64,000 nucleotides of DNA, taken from Nymphaea colorata. Lineage: Eukaryota; Streptophyta; Magnoliopsida; Nymphaeales; Nymphaeaceae. The notes beneath the pieces were generated by a model that made no database searches, was not told the origin of the DNA, and saw nothing but the letters and a program-made list of their open reading frames with translations. The translations under genes and the position numbers were made by a program. Where the stretch lies: contig NC_045148.1 of assembly GCF_008831285.2 (NCBI RefSeq), positions 620,001 through 684,000 on the forward strand. The letters run 5' to 3'. This document shows, one piece after another, positions 12,531-24,304 of this stretch. Positions within the stretch are counted from its first letter, which is position 1; every line of letters begins with the position of its first letter.

Positions 12531-14765
12531 AAGGCCCTGCTTCCTGGTTTGGCCATAAACAAGAAGATTGAGGTTGTTTTCTGTCAAATGTTGGTTGACC
12601 TTTAATTTTGATATAGGTGACGGAAGCTCTTGGCTTTTTTTTCCTGCAGCTGGATTAGGTGGGTTCCCTTGCCAAGATCCTGTCCTTCCTTTCAGTATGA
12701 CTCTTAGGTGGTGCTCCCTAGGTTCTACTTGTTGGTTGCATAAGGGAAGCAGGATCTGACTCGGATTGGACTTGTGTTGAGTGGAAGGTGGTTTTAGAAT
12801 CGGAGGAGTTTACCTCGGGTTTCCAAAAGGTAGATGCACAGAGCTGAAAAACAGGAAGCTTACTGAAGCATCGATCAATCTAAGAACACTAAACATTCAC
12901 ACCAACATTTAGTTGGGAGACTTTCTCTCTCTCCCCACTTTTTTTTTTTGTTTGCTCTCGAACTCGTGGAAGCGAACCTTGCAGTAAAAAGTTATATTCT
13001 TATCTGGTCAAGAAAAAGTAGCAGATTTGATTTGGAGTACTTAGCAATCGGACTATATCTATTACCATTTTCAATATTTCTTTTCTATTGAAGTCTGGTT
13101 TGTTCTTTGAGGGATCTTAGATTATACAAGAGTTAAAGACACCATATATAAACCATACTTTATTCCACCAGGACAAGGTTCATCAGATTGTTATTGTTTT
13201 ATTGCTGCTTTAATATACTTACCAAACTTTACTCTATTCCACAAGGGCAAGCATGGATTAACATGAAAATATCAAGGTTCATCACATTGTTGTTATTTTA
13301 TTGTTGCTTTTTTTTTTTTAAATAGCTTTGAAAAGAATAGATGACAACTTGCATTCAATATCACAAAAAGCCAATACTGGCTTTATGGTTAGCAATCGTT
13401 TTTATTATTAAGTTCCGATTACTTTTTTAGCTGGTCTAATTCGATAGAACATGCCCGATTTCGAGTCCCACCAAACAGATGCCGTTCCCTTGCTTGCACA
13501 CCAAACAGTCCGACGATGGGCTGTTGGCTGTGCCTATGGGAGGTAAGCAGAGTCGAGACGAGTCAACGCCTACCTTGACCTGCCGGTGGCATTTAGGGAG
13601 CTTAGTTTAGGTCCCTACGCGGCAGCCGGTTGGTGGTTCACATCACCGTCTTCTGGAATTAATACTTCGACGATCAATCTTGCGGTTGACTCACGATCGT
13701 CATCAATCCAGCTTTTCATCTAGCCTATCCCGTCCATACCCAGCACCCACCAGGTAAGCTCTTTAATTCCCTGCAAACCCGTACCTAATTTGGGCAACTT
13801 ATCTAAGATGTTTGACGGGGCTGGACTTGTGGAATTATAGAATTAAAATATTTGCTTTTTAATGAAATGAGAATTGCATTATCAAACAAAGAATTTTGAT
13901 TATGAAATAATAGACTCATTCTTGAATAAAAAAATTCAGAATTATGATTCTATCACAGGGGTGGAATTATAATTTTAGAATTTTAAGATTTTTTCATCTC
14001 CTTCGAGGACACATATAAGGAAGGTTTTAATTCTTTTATTCTAGACATTTTGATTCCTATTTACAAAGCATGTCATTTTCAATTCTAGAACCAAAATTCT
14101 ATACTATCAAACACAAAGACAAATTAGAGCTGGAATTTTCTTTCCAATTATTGTTTTGAGTTAAATTTTATTTATAGAATTTTAATTCTAGAACCAAAAT
14201 TTAAGGTTATCAAACACCCCCAAAGATTATATGGGCCTCACCCCAATCTATATGCCACAAAATTACGTTCTCTTAATTGTTTACATGGAAAAATAATTGC
14301 AGATGCAGGAGATCGCGTTCTCCATTACATGGTTTTGAACTCTTTATCCCTCGATGCATGCCATAAGTTGCAATCTCTCTTAATGTTCAGCGGTGATATA
14401 ATTGTTTCTGCGTGATGATCATTTATGCGTTGGCTTTGAATGTATATTTCTTGGTGGCTCTTTCATTTGAAAAATACGGTAACATAGATCCCAAATACGA
14501 ACTCGCTTATAAGTCCATGAGCAAGGAGTGGAGCTAGAACATTTTGGTTAAGGGGCATTAGTTATAAAATTTTAAATTTTTAAGGAGTATTAATATATAA
14601 AGGAGGAAAATTTCCCTAAAATATCAAATATGAAAATATGAACAATTTTTACGTCTGTGTGGGCAATTACCAACAGAGTGCCCACACCTACTTCCATCAA
14701 TGTCATGAGCGTTGCATACCAGCTACGCAGGGGTGGAGGTAGGGGCTGCCGGGAGGGGCCATGTT
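12531..14765. other. Upstream region of laccase A and unassigned intergenic DNA
   Basis: The part near 12,531-12,900 should hold upstream control sequence for laccase A; a TTGACC (W-box core, plus strand) is at about 12,595. The remainder is AT-rich. Around 14,520-14,760 there are words such as GGAGTGGAGCTAGAA and GGGGGTAG-like G-rich runs common in plant hAT-type MITEs, but no terminal repeats were resolved. No gene was recognised. Confidence 0.35.
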
Positions 14766-14769
14766 ATTA

Positions 14770-16119
14770 TCTTTCAATAGATATCTTAACCATGTTATTT
14801 CGCATACCACATTGGCCAAGGATATGTATCTAGCTTCAGGAGAGGATCCTGACTCCGTCTGTTGTTTTTTTGATTTCTAAGATATGGGAACTGGCCTAAG
14901 AAACACGCAATAACCAGTGACAGATCGTCGCGTTTGACGACAAGTAGCCCAATCTGAATCACAAAAGGCACTTAAGTACATATTATTCTCTTTACTCATT
15001 AGAATGCCTTGACCCAGATTCTTCTTGAGATATCGAATCACTCGAAATGCTGCTTGTAGGTGAGGTATGTGTGGTTGTTGCATGAACCTGCTTAAGACGT
15101 GCACAGTGTATTGTATATCTGGGCGTGTAATGCTGAGATAGATTAGTCTTCCAATAAGCCGCCAACATTGTGTTGGGTCATTGATGTAGTTTCCATGATC
15201 TTCGTCCAACCCATGCTTTTATTCCATTGATGTTTCTACTGGTTTTGCTCCCAAGAGACCTGTTTCGTGAATAATATCTAAAGCATATTTTTGTTGTGAG
15301 AGATACATACCTTTTGAAGAACAGACAATTTCAATTCCAAAAAAATATTTAGGTTTGCCTAAGTCCTTCATGTAAAATTTTTTACATAGAAATGATTTGA
15401 AGTTATCAGTTTCGTCCTTTACATTTTCTGCAATCATCAAGTCATCATCCACATATACCAGAATGGCAAGAAAGATTTTATCATGCATGAATGTAAATAA
15501 AGAGTGATCAGCTTTAGATTGCATAAATCCATAATCTTCGAGAGCAGTTGAAAACTTATGAAACCAATTTCTTGGATATTGTTTTAAACTGTACAGAGAT
15601 TTATGTAATTTACATATTCTCCTCCTGTTTGACATACCCTTGAGGTATTTGCATGTAGACATCCTCATCCAGGTCCTCATGTAGAAAAGCATTATTGACA
15701 CCATTTGACACATGATCCAATCTTGATTAGCTGCTATAGTAAAAAGAGTATGTACCGCGACCATTTTTGCGACTGGAGCGAATGTTTCATTATAGTCCAA
15801 TCCCTCTTGTTGAGCGTATCCTTTGGCCACCAGCCTAGCCTTGTAAACGTTCTATGGATCCATCTGATTTTAGTTTAATCTTATAAACCCATGTGCACCC
15901 GATTGGCTTCGCCCCTATTGGAAGTGATGTAATAGTCCAAGTCTTATTTTCTTGTAAGGCACGAATCTCGCTATCCATGGCATCTCTCCATTGTGTATGT
16001 TGGACTGCTATTTCAAAGGTTTTCGGTTCAGACTTGAAAACAAGAGATGTGAGAAAAGCAAAATGATTAATGGAGATGTGATAAAAAGAAATAAAATCTC
16101 TTATAGGATGATACCTCAT
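14770..16119 (-). pseudogene. Copia RT and truncated RNase H relic
   Basis: The RT begins with the block around residues QWRDAMDSEI (about 16,000) and IGCTWVYKIK. After a frameshift near 15,832 it runs through MAKGYAQQEGLDY, FAPVAKM, then a second shift near 15,650-15,720 where the AFLHG block should be. YVDD is intact near 15,445 (within VYVDDDLMIA), and the DLGKPKYFFGIEI block follows. RNase H begins with SDWATCRQTRRSVTGY near 14,925, has a stop near 14,878, and fades out after the EITWLRYLL segment near 14,790. At least four separate breaks make it non-functional. Confidence 0.82.
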
Positions 16120-16190
16120 TCCTTTTTGCTGACCTGATTTGGAGATGTCAATGGTTGAGGGTGAGGTAAGAAGTGAACATTGGAAATCTT

Positions 16191-17407
16191 TTAACCATAT
16201 GGTAGGTTTTCTCTCCTAGGTGGATCTGGATCTACAACTGGATCAAACGAGGATACGTTGGGTTCATTTGTATCTAAGCGCTCCTCATTTGTTTGATCGA
16301 CTTGTACATGTCGTTCTTGTGTGGGAGGCGAAATATTGATTTCTAGGTCAATGTGTTCTATATTAAGGGGGGTAGTAAGGGTCCTTTCATTTCTCATGCC
16401 TTGTGTGGGATAAATATCTAGATCATACGGAATGGGTAAAACAATAACTTTTTTACTAGGTTTTTTATTTTGAAAAGGGAAAATCTTTTCATGAAAGATT
16501 ACATCGCGCCTAACAAGCACTTTATGTGTCTCAATATCATACAATTTGTAGGCTTTTTGTTCTTCAGGGTACCCAATGAAAATGCACTTAGTCGCTCTAG
16601 AATCAAATTTGTCTTTGCTTTTGGCATGTCTTTGTGGCATAACATAATGATAAAAAAACTCTAAGATGTTTGATGTTTGGTTTTTTTCCAAATAATATTT
16701 CAAAAGGGGACTTTTCATTAAGTTTTGATGATGGTATGCGATTTATTAGATAGGTGGCTGTCAAAACACATTCACCCCAAAAATGCAAAGGTAAATTGGA
16801 TTCAAAACGTAAGGCCCTTGTAACTTCAAGAAAGTGGCGGTGTTTATGATCCACTACGCCATTTTGTTGTGGAGTAGCCACATGACTATATTGATGAGTG
16901 ATACCTTGTTTTTGTAAAAAAATATTTCATTTTATATGAAAGAAATTCATTCCCATTATCCGTTCACAAAAATTTAATTTGACAATTAAACTGTGTTTTA
17001 ATCAAAGCAAAAAAAAAATGATAAAATATAATGTTTCATATTTGTCACATTAAGAAAATCCAAGTGGCACGAAAGTAATCATCTACAATGCTAAGAAAAT
17101 AATGCACACCAGAAATAGTGGATTGAGCATAAGGACTCCAAATATCATAATGAATTAAACCAAAAGGATGCACAATAAAAATTTCACTTAAATCAAACTT
17201 AAGTCGAGTTCATTTTGCTCGATGGGAAGTGTCACAAACATAATTGTCATTCAAGTCAAAGTTTAAATCTAAATAATTGTTCACTAGCTTTAAGCAAGAA
17301 TGTGAAATGTGACCTAATCTTTTATGCCAAAGTTCATGAGTGAAAACAGCAAGACAAGCTTGAACACATGGTGGTCTTTGTTGAAGAACATATAGTCCAC
17401 ATTTCAC
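16191..17407 (-). pseudogene. Copia integrase relic with damaged zinc finger and DDE triad
   Basis: The zinc-binding part shows LWHKRLGH, but the second cysteine pair reads CDTS rather than CxxC (about 17,215-17,230), so the HHCC set is broken. The core around 16,900-17,200 is riddled with stops. The conserved TPQQNGVV block is present at about 16,870, but the catalytic glutamate that should follow is aspartate (VVDHKHRH). The C-terminal part, from about 16,718 down to 16,191, is still open and carries the CIFIGYPEEQKAYKLYD block typical of copia integrase C-termini. Element inactive. Confidence 0.8.
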
Positions 17408-17508
17408 CTCACCCTAACCAATCGTCATCTTCGATTCCAGGTCATGAATAATACAATGATCAGGTAAAAAGGGTATGAAACAATTTAAATTTTTAGTTAG
17501 TTTGCTAA

Positions 17509-18908
17509 CTAAAGTAAATTAACTTTAAAGGATGGAATGCATAAAACATTATTAGTTTCAAAGGAAGGCTGTGATAGTTTACCCGCCTGATGGACTGGAA
17601 TTGTTTTTCCATTTGGTAATGTCACAGAAACGTTGCATGATTTTAAGTTTTGAAGCATATTTTCATCAGCACATATATGTTGACCTACTCTCGAGTCAAT
17701 AATCCAAGTAAAATATTGAGTGTCGACAGAACAAACATTACCTCCATGGGCTGCATTACTTGCAAAGTTTATATTGGTATGCTGGTTCTTCACCAAGGAT
17801 AACAAATTGTGATATTCTTCAAGTGTAAATGTTGGAGCAGAACCTTTAGTATCTAGTCCTCCACAACCTAAACCACCAAGGGAGTCAATTTTACATCTGG
17901 TGTACTGTTCCTTTGAGACACATTAGCTGCAATATGTGATTTAAAATTAGGATCATAAAATTGATGCCCTGGAAGGTACCCAATGAGTTTGAAACACTTT
18001 TCTTTAATATGTCCAATTCCTCGGCAGTGGCGACAAACAGGCCAATTTCGTCATCCTCCTTTGTTTCTATAAAATCCACCATGGTTAGCATCATAACTGA
18101 TTTGTTTAACATGCTCACTTTGTTTGATTACCAAGACTGTAGTTCCTCCACTAGTTGAACCAGAAAAGCGTTCATCACGCTGTTTTTCTTCTTGGAGGAC
18201 CATCGCATAAACTTTGTTGACATTGGGAAGGGGATCAACAAGTAAAATCTGGCCTCTAACAGCATTATAAGAATCATTGAGACCCATTAGGAATTGGATA
18301 ACACGTTCCCTTTGGATTTCTTCCGAATACGACTTCATGGCCCCACAAGAACACATGAGAATGAGATAATATGAACTAAGCTCATCCCAAAAAGCCTTTA
18401 ATTTGGTATAATATAATGCAACAGTCATAGTATCATGTTCTAGATGACTAATAGCACTCTGAGTTTGATAGATCCGAGGGGCGAGGCTTTGAGTAAATCG
18501 TTCTCGCAAATCTTCCCAGACCTCTCTTGCATTAGTTGAATAAATAATACTCTCTACAGTATCTTTGTTGACTGAATTTAAAATCCAAGAAAGTATCATA
18601 TTGTTGGACCGAACCCATAGATGATATTTTGGATCATCCTTTTCTGGTTCCTTGATAGAACCATCAATGAATCCAATTTTGTTTTTTGTTGAAAGAGCCA
18701 TCAACATGGCTCTACTTCATGTCCCATAATTTTCCCCATTAAAATGTTGTGAAACCATGACATGTCCAGGGTTGTCTGAATGGTTAATAAAGAAATGGTT
18801 AGACATCACCTGGGACAGATCTGCGCCGCTGGGATCAACATGAACGACATCATCCGCCTTTCGTCTATCGCTGTTCTCATCAACTCCACGGTCTGCCATT
18901 GTCCTCAT
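17509..18908 (-). pseudogene. Copia gag and protease relic
   Basis: Gag starts at about 18,908 with an N-terminal NHSDNPG / NGENYG region. A TGA at 18,717-18,719 sits where the family has tryptophan (NYGT-W-SRAM), a TGG to TGA change. The frame then stays open to a TGA at 18,051-18,053. In the same frame follows an intact CX2CX4HX4C knuckle (C-RH-C-RGIG-H-IKEK-C) near 18,000-18,040. After another shift, the protease motif is degraded: WIIDSR in place of WIIDSGA near 17,690. Domain identity is clear; no function is expected. Confidence 0.8.
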
Positions 18909-18910
18909 TG

Positions 18911-18920
18911 CTTGATACCA
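18911..18920 (-). other. Primer binding site, tRNA-iMet type
   Basis: On the minus strand TGGTATCAAG follows directly after the LTR end (..TTCACA), as in many copia elements primed by initiator tRNA-Met, where the canonical start is TGGTATCAGAGC. Confidence 0.75.
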
Positions 18921-19076
18921 TGTGAATTGCTTTACTCATGATGATTGACACGTTGAGGAAGAACTAGAAAGAAACATTGTCAATGAAAAGATTTGTATAT
19001 TGTTTACTAAAAATCAAAAAATATATACAGCAATTTTACAACGGTAAGGAGTGAGCCCTCCTGTCTTCACGTGACA
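18921..19076 (-). repeat. Putative 5' LTR (156 bp) of the copia element
   Basis: On the minus strand the segment starts TGTCACGTGAAG and ends AATTCACA (TG..CA) immediately before the primer site. It contains a TATATATT motif. No second LTR exists in the window, so the outer edge is inferred from the TG dinucleotide and the change to unrelated gag sequence beyond 19,077. Confidence 0.55.
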
Positions 19077-19083
19077 AAATTTT

Positions 19084-19560
19084 CTAAAATAATTTTGATA
19101 TTTGAGGCAAGTTGAGATGAACGTTGAAATTGGGCGTTGGATGAATAGCCGTTGAGGTGTTTCCTTTAACAATTAGTGTTATTCTTGTTGTTGTAACCAG
19201 GGCCTCCTTTATTGTATCCATGACCTCCTCTATTTCCTTTTCCTTTGAAGTTTTCCCCAGCATTTCTATTGTTGGTTGAGTGGCTTTTATTTTCGTAGTA
19301 GCATTTGTTTGTAAGATTGGCTGCTCGGCAAATATTTGAAGCATCGTCAAGGCAATGAAGATGAGCTTCTTGCACAAGTAAAGGACTATGAAGCGTTGCA
19401 TGATAATTACCTTGGTTCAAGTCTTAGTAGAGACTTTAAATGCTCAACATTCTAACGGCACCCCTGATCTGCATAACAAGGTCTTCTTGGGAGACTTCCT
19501 TGCCGGAGGCGAGTTGATGAGCAAGAGTTTTGGCTTTCAATATATATGCATCAATAGACA
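19084..19560 (-). pseudogene. Gag fragment of a second copia family
   Basis: Minus-strand translation across frameshifts gives the gag pattern with IDAYILKAKTLAHQLASG-like and EDLVMQI-like blocks (about 19,560-19,450). An open stretch from 19,420 to 19,166 contains LLVQEAHL and an asparagine/glycine-rich tail (NRGGHGYNKGGPGYNN), typical of copia gag just before the zinc knuckle. It is unrelated in sequence to the gag at 17.5-18.9 kb. Confidence 0.6.
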
Positions 19561-20512
19561 TCAAGCATTAGCCTACATCCACTATACCACTCTCAATTTT
19601 TTTTCTGTCTTCTCTCTTTTCTTGAGAGGTTTTCACTATTTATTTTTCATTACATGTGGAAGAGATGCCAATGGTTGTTTTCATACATTTGGCAAGAGAA
19701 GATCTAGTGTAGTTAGAGAATGGACCATTGGCCAGGCATAACGTTTCTATCTATATTCATGGTAAGAACCTCTTTCTCTCTTGATTTCATTTCCATAATC
19801 AATAATGTTTTTGCTGAAGTCGCATGACTTGTGGGAGGCTGTTTCCTAACGTCTTCATTAATGTCTTCATGGCTTCTCGTAGATTGATTTCCATCGCATC
19901 CTTTGATTAAAACATCCTTAATGAATCCCTTGAAGGCAGGAATCGATTATGGCCTTGAAAATTGTTATTGTTGAAGACAATATTCACCAACAGATTATAG
20001 ACAGGCTTATTTTCCCAATGCGCTGAGCTAGCTATAGATTAACTCTCAACTGGGGGTTCTATGTTTTGTGTTTCGGGACCTCTTTCTTTCTTTTTGTCTA
20101 GTTGAGTCTGTGATTTTGACGTACAACTCAAGTTTTTGCTCAAAAAAGGTTTGGGAGACCTGATCTCACCGCAGGCTTGCATTGTTATGGTTTGACCCCA
20201 GATTTATTTATCTCCGTTATTTCTTTTAATGACGTGACATCCAGCGCCAGTAATCTTGTTCTTTTTTAATTTAGTGGCATTCTTTTTTGTGTTTTAGCGA
20301 AGCCAAATAGTAGGTTCAGCATGGGAATTTGCATACTATTTTGACGGCACGCATATGAATAGAACACGGGAGAGAGAAAGAGAGGGATTGGCTTCAAAGC
20401 CAAAGTTTAATATAAAAAAAAGAAAACTAATTACGTTTGCTGTTTATAAGAGATAGCGAAACTGAAACTTAACAGTTTAAAAAAACAAGCTTATTCATAC
20501 AATGCGACTTCC
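19561..20512. other. Spacer and 3' flank of laccase B
   Basis: No gene was recognised. The part next to 20,512 is downstream of the laccase B stop codon on the minus strand and should include its 3'UTR. Confidence 0.4.
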
Positions 20513-23500
20513 TCAATGATCGGATGGGTGAGATAGGTCTACAGTCTCAGTATTGAACAGAAGATCCGAGTCTGTGCATTTGGGCATGTATGTTGGTGGC
20601 GGTAACATGCTCGTCTCACTTGTTGGCCCATCCTTCACTATAAACACAGTGTTCATTCCCCAAGTAAAATGTCGCTCGAAGTGGCAATGCAGAAGCCAAA
20701 CACCTACGCACAGAAATTAAGAAATATATAAGGAAACACAATCAATCTAACCACAGATCAATCCAACATCTAGATCTCAGAAAACAAGAACCAACTATAA
20801 AGCAACGTCAAACTCTTCTATTCGATATGCTAACAAATGCATGGTTGATCAGGCGGCAACAAAAAAAGAAAGAAACAAAAGAAGCATAGCAGCAGTAGGC
20901 ACCTGGGTTATTTGCTTTAAACCTTACAGCTGCCCATCCCAAGTAAGGAACTGCAACGGTGTTCTCCAGCGGAGGATCAACTAAATTGTAGTTCAAAGGG
21001 TCCTTATCGGGATCAAAGTTTCCAAAACCCCGCCCCACCACATAGAAATCATACCCATGTAGATGCATGGGATGATTATCTGCTTTTAGCAGGTTGGTGG
21101 CTTGAAAAACAAGCTCAACGGTTGAATTATAGTCCAACACCTTTGCTCTTGTCCCGGATTCAGGATACATGAGCTCATCCGGGTACTCATCGGATGTAAA
21201 ATTGAACAGATAAGGAGGGAAGCTAGGAAAATCAGTTCTGTAAATGCCCTTCATGCTCCAATAATAGGCTTCCAAAATGTCAATCTTCGGATTCGCAAAC
21301 GAGATATTATTCATACTCGAAACGAATCTCGTGCCGTTAATGCCCGCGCAGCTTGCGTTGGGACAGTTCTCGAGATTCATGGAGACAGTGAACATAAGCT
21401 TGACGTCAACTTCCTGCGGAACGTCCACCGGGTGATCCTCAGAAGCCAAACTTCTCTCCTGAGAAGCAAATTTGTAAGTGGCTGCAATGTCATTGTACAA
21501 GGGAAGATACGGAATCGAGGGCGAGGCATCTGAAGAATTGTGGCCTTCATATTCAACCAGTGCCGTGGTTATGGTGGCGTCGGCGTAAGCTGTCTCACCA
21601 CTAGCAATGTAAGCAGACGCGCCCATATAATAAAGGCCTTTCGTCTGGTTGGCGTTCACGATTATGTCAATGGTCTGTCCCGGGCTGATTACGGCGTATT
21701 CGGTGTCGAAGGGCTTCAGATAGGATCCGTCCCTCCCCACAACGGTGAGCGTGTGGTTTGCTATCGCGAAGAAGAGCGCGTCGGACATTGCCCCATTGAG
21801 AAGGCGAAGAAGGTAGGTTTTGCCTTGCTCAAATTTAAACCTGGTTATGTCTGGACAAGAAAGGAGAAGTTTTATAACGTTAAAAAAATGGAAATCTCTT
21901 AATTGGTTATACTTGTAGCAATGGATCTTCTAACATATGATGATTACCTGCTGCAGAACAATTGTAGAGTGCTCCCGGTTGGCTGTTTATGAGGTAAGCG
22001 TCAGATTTGTTAAAGTCTGCACCTGTACTTACTTTCTTCTGGAACATGTACATCACATCAAGTAACCACCATTCGCCTGGAATTGATTCGATAGATCACA
22101 TGAAAATGCGCAAAGTTTTTCTGTCCTCGATGCTGCTCACGCATCGATGGAGGGAAGAAACAGACTGTTGCGTATATAAAAAAATTTTAATCGTTGATTC
22201 CTTTGAAGTAACTTCAGCAACGAGCGGGGTACCCGCCCCGGTCGGGTCCGGTTCGGGTCCGAGCCGAGAAAACGGCCCGGCGGGCCGGGCTCGGGCCTTG
22301 ATGTGCGGCCCGGGTCAATCCAGCCTGACCCGATCTAGCTCGTTTATAATTAAAAAAATAAATTTTTAAAAATTTAATAATATGTATTTTATTATTAAAA
22401 ATATATTTTATATTTTTTAAAAAATATTTTATAATTAAAAAATATTTTTTATTACCAAACTAACTGGGCTAAGTCAGGTCTCGGGCCGGCCCGGGTCGGG
22501 CCCCTGACTATTTTAAAGGGCTAATTTTCATTGATTTTTTGTCCATGCATAGTCATCTTTAATATGACTATATAGTAGGGGCGCTAGAAATTCATTCCTA
22601 TATAATTAAGGACATTAATTTGGGGCATTTACCTAGACCCTTTAAAAATAACTTTTAAAGATTTTTTTTTTTTAAATCTAACCTTACCAATATGATCTTA
22701 AGGATTGGTTGACCTAAAATATATATTAGGTTGATTACTTTTTGAGTTCTAATTAAGTTTTAATGATAAGCAAAAATAAATGGCTCCCGTAGCATCACCA
22801 TTTTGGTAATAGAAAAACCAACGTTTTTTACAAAAACAACTTGATTCAAGCATGTTTTATATCAAAATAGGATTTACAAATATATTAGAATGTTTATATT
22901 TTATTTAAAATAAATTTTTAGAAAAAAATAATAGGGCCTGGGTTTTAAGATATATATATATATACGTATAGCTGGTGTAGGAGATGATCCTCATCAGCCC
23001 ACACGTCTCTGCCTCCACTAATAGGGGTATGTCTCGTGTTTCAACCTAAATCAGACCACCATAAAGGTTATTATGAAGGTGAACTTGGGCTATACATTTT
23101 TATTACACTTACTGTGTGTGGCCGGTTGCCTTACTTTTACACTTCGTATAAGAAAGCTAGAAGATAATATGTTGGGCGAAATACAGTGAAAGTGGTCTGG
23201 GTAGTGAAATAACTAAAACAGCAAGTAAAGACGAAATAGAAGAAACAAAATATTCCTTATAAGGATAAAATGAAAAGGTAAAGAAGGTCACGGTTTTTAA
23301 AAAACAGTGTTGTGATTTCGCTTATAAAAACATTAACATGGTGGGTTGCCAGGATTTGTTTTACGTTAATTTTCTACGTCAAGCGCGCTTAAAGGTCAAT
23401 AGCCTTAGTTTGATCTATATCTTAATTTGAATTTGACTCTTGCCGCTCCCATGGCAGTTTCCCACGTTCGGACATTAGAACAGTAGGTAGGAGGTTGAAG

Positions 23501-24225
23501 ATTCTCCCTCTCTCTCTAACTCCATTTCATTATACTCGCAAGTTGTGTTTCAGAGACATGTGCTTTTAATTACGTGTAGGTCAAACATCCATTGACCATA
23601 TCAACTTGAGACTAAACAGCTGGTTCCATGCAAATTGATGACTAATTATTGATGATCATACAAAGAAATTCGTTAAAGATGAAACGACCAGCTAATTAAT
23701 TATGAAAAACTTCGGTAAGCTTCTGTTCTCTTTCAATATCTTAAGCGAATGTTCTATAATCACTATAAGCCCCACACCAACACACACAGACATATATATA
23801 TATATTCTAATTGATGCAACAAAAGAGTGTGACGGATTAGATACGTAGCAGGAGGTCCACGTTATACGTACCTAAAGCCACAACATACTCCTGGTCTGGC
23901 GCCGGGAACGGATAGGTGGTTTCGACAGCTGGATAGATGACGACGGCGCCATGGACGGTCACGCGTGTCCAGTCGCTATGAGCATGATACCAGAGGGTGC
24001 CTTCTTCCGTGGTGAACTGTAAATCGTGCGTGAAGTTTTCCCCTGGCTTAATCCCACACATGGTGATATACTCTGGCCCATCGTGCCATGGATTCATCGG
24101 GTTCAACAGTCCATGCCTGAAGTTTAAGTTTCAAAGCCAGCTCCACTTTAGTAGAAACAACAGCAATTAAGCTCCAGAATCGAACTAAATTCATGCAAAA
24201 GCCAGTCAGCACATGAGTCTAGTGA

Positions 24226-24304
<79 letters not shown>

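Larger units (their letters stand above)
14770..19076 (-). mobile_element. Decayed Ty1/copia element between the two laccases (3' end missing)
   Basis: Reading the minus strand from high to low coordinates gives a short 5' LTR (18,921-19,076), a primer site, gag with zinc knuckle, protease relic, integrase, RT and the start of RNase H, i.e. the copia order. Similarity stops inside RNase H near 14,770, so the RNase H end and 3' LTR are missing. Numerous stops, frameshifts and substituted catalytic residues show it is dead. It separates laccase A from laccase B and accounts for over half of the 8-kb spacer. The high edge abuts a gag fragment of a different copia family, so it may have inserted into that older element. 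Confidence 0.85.
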
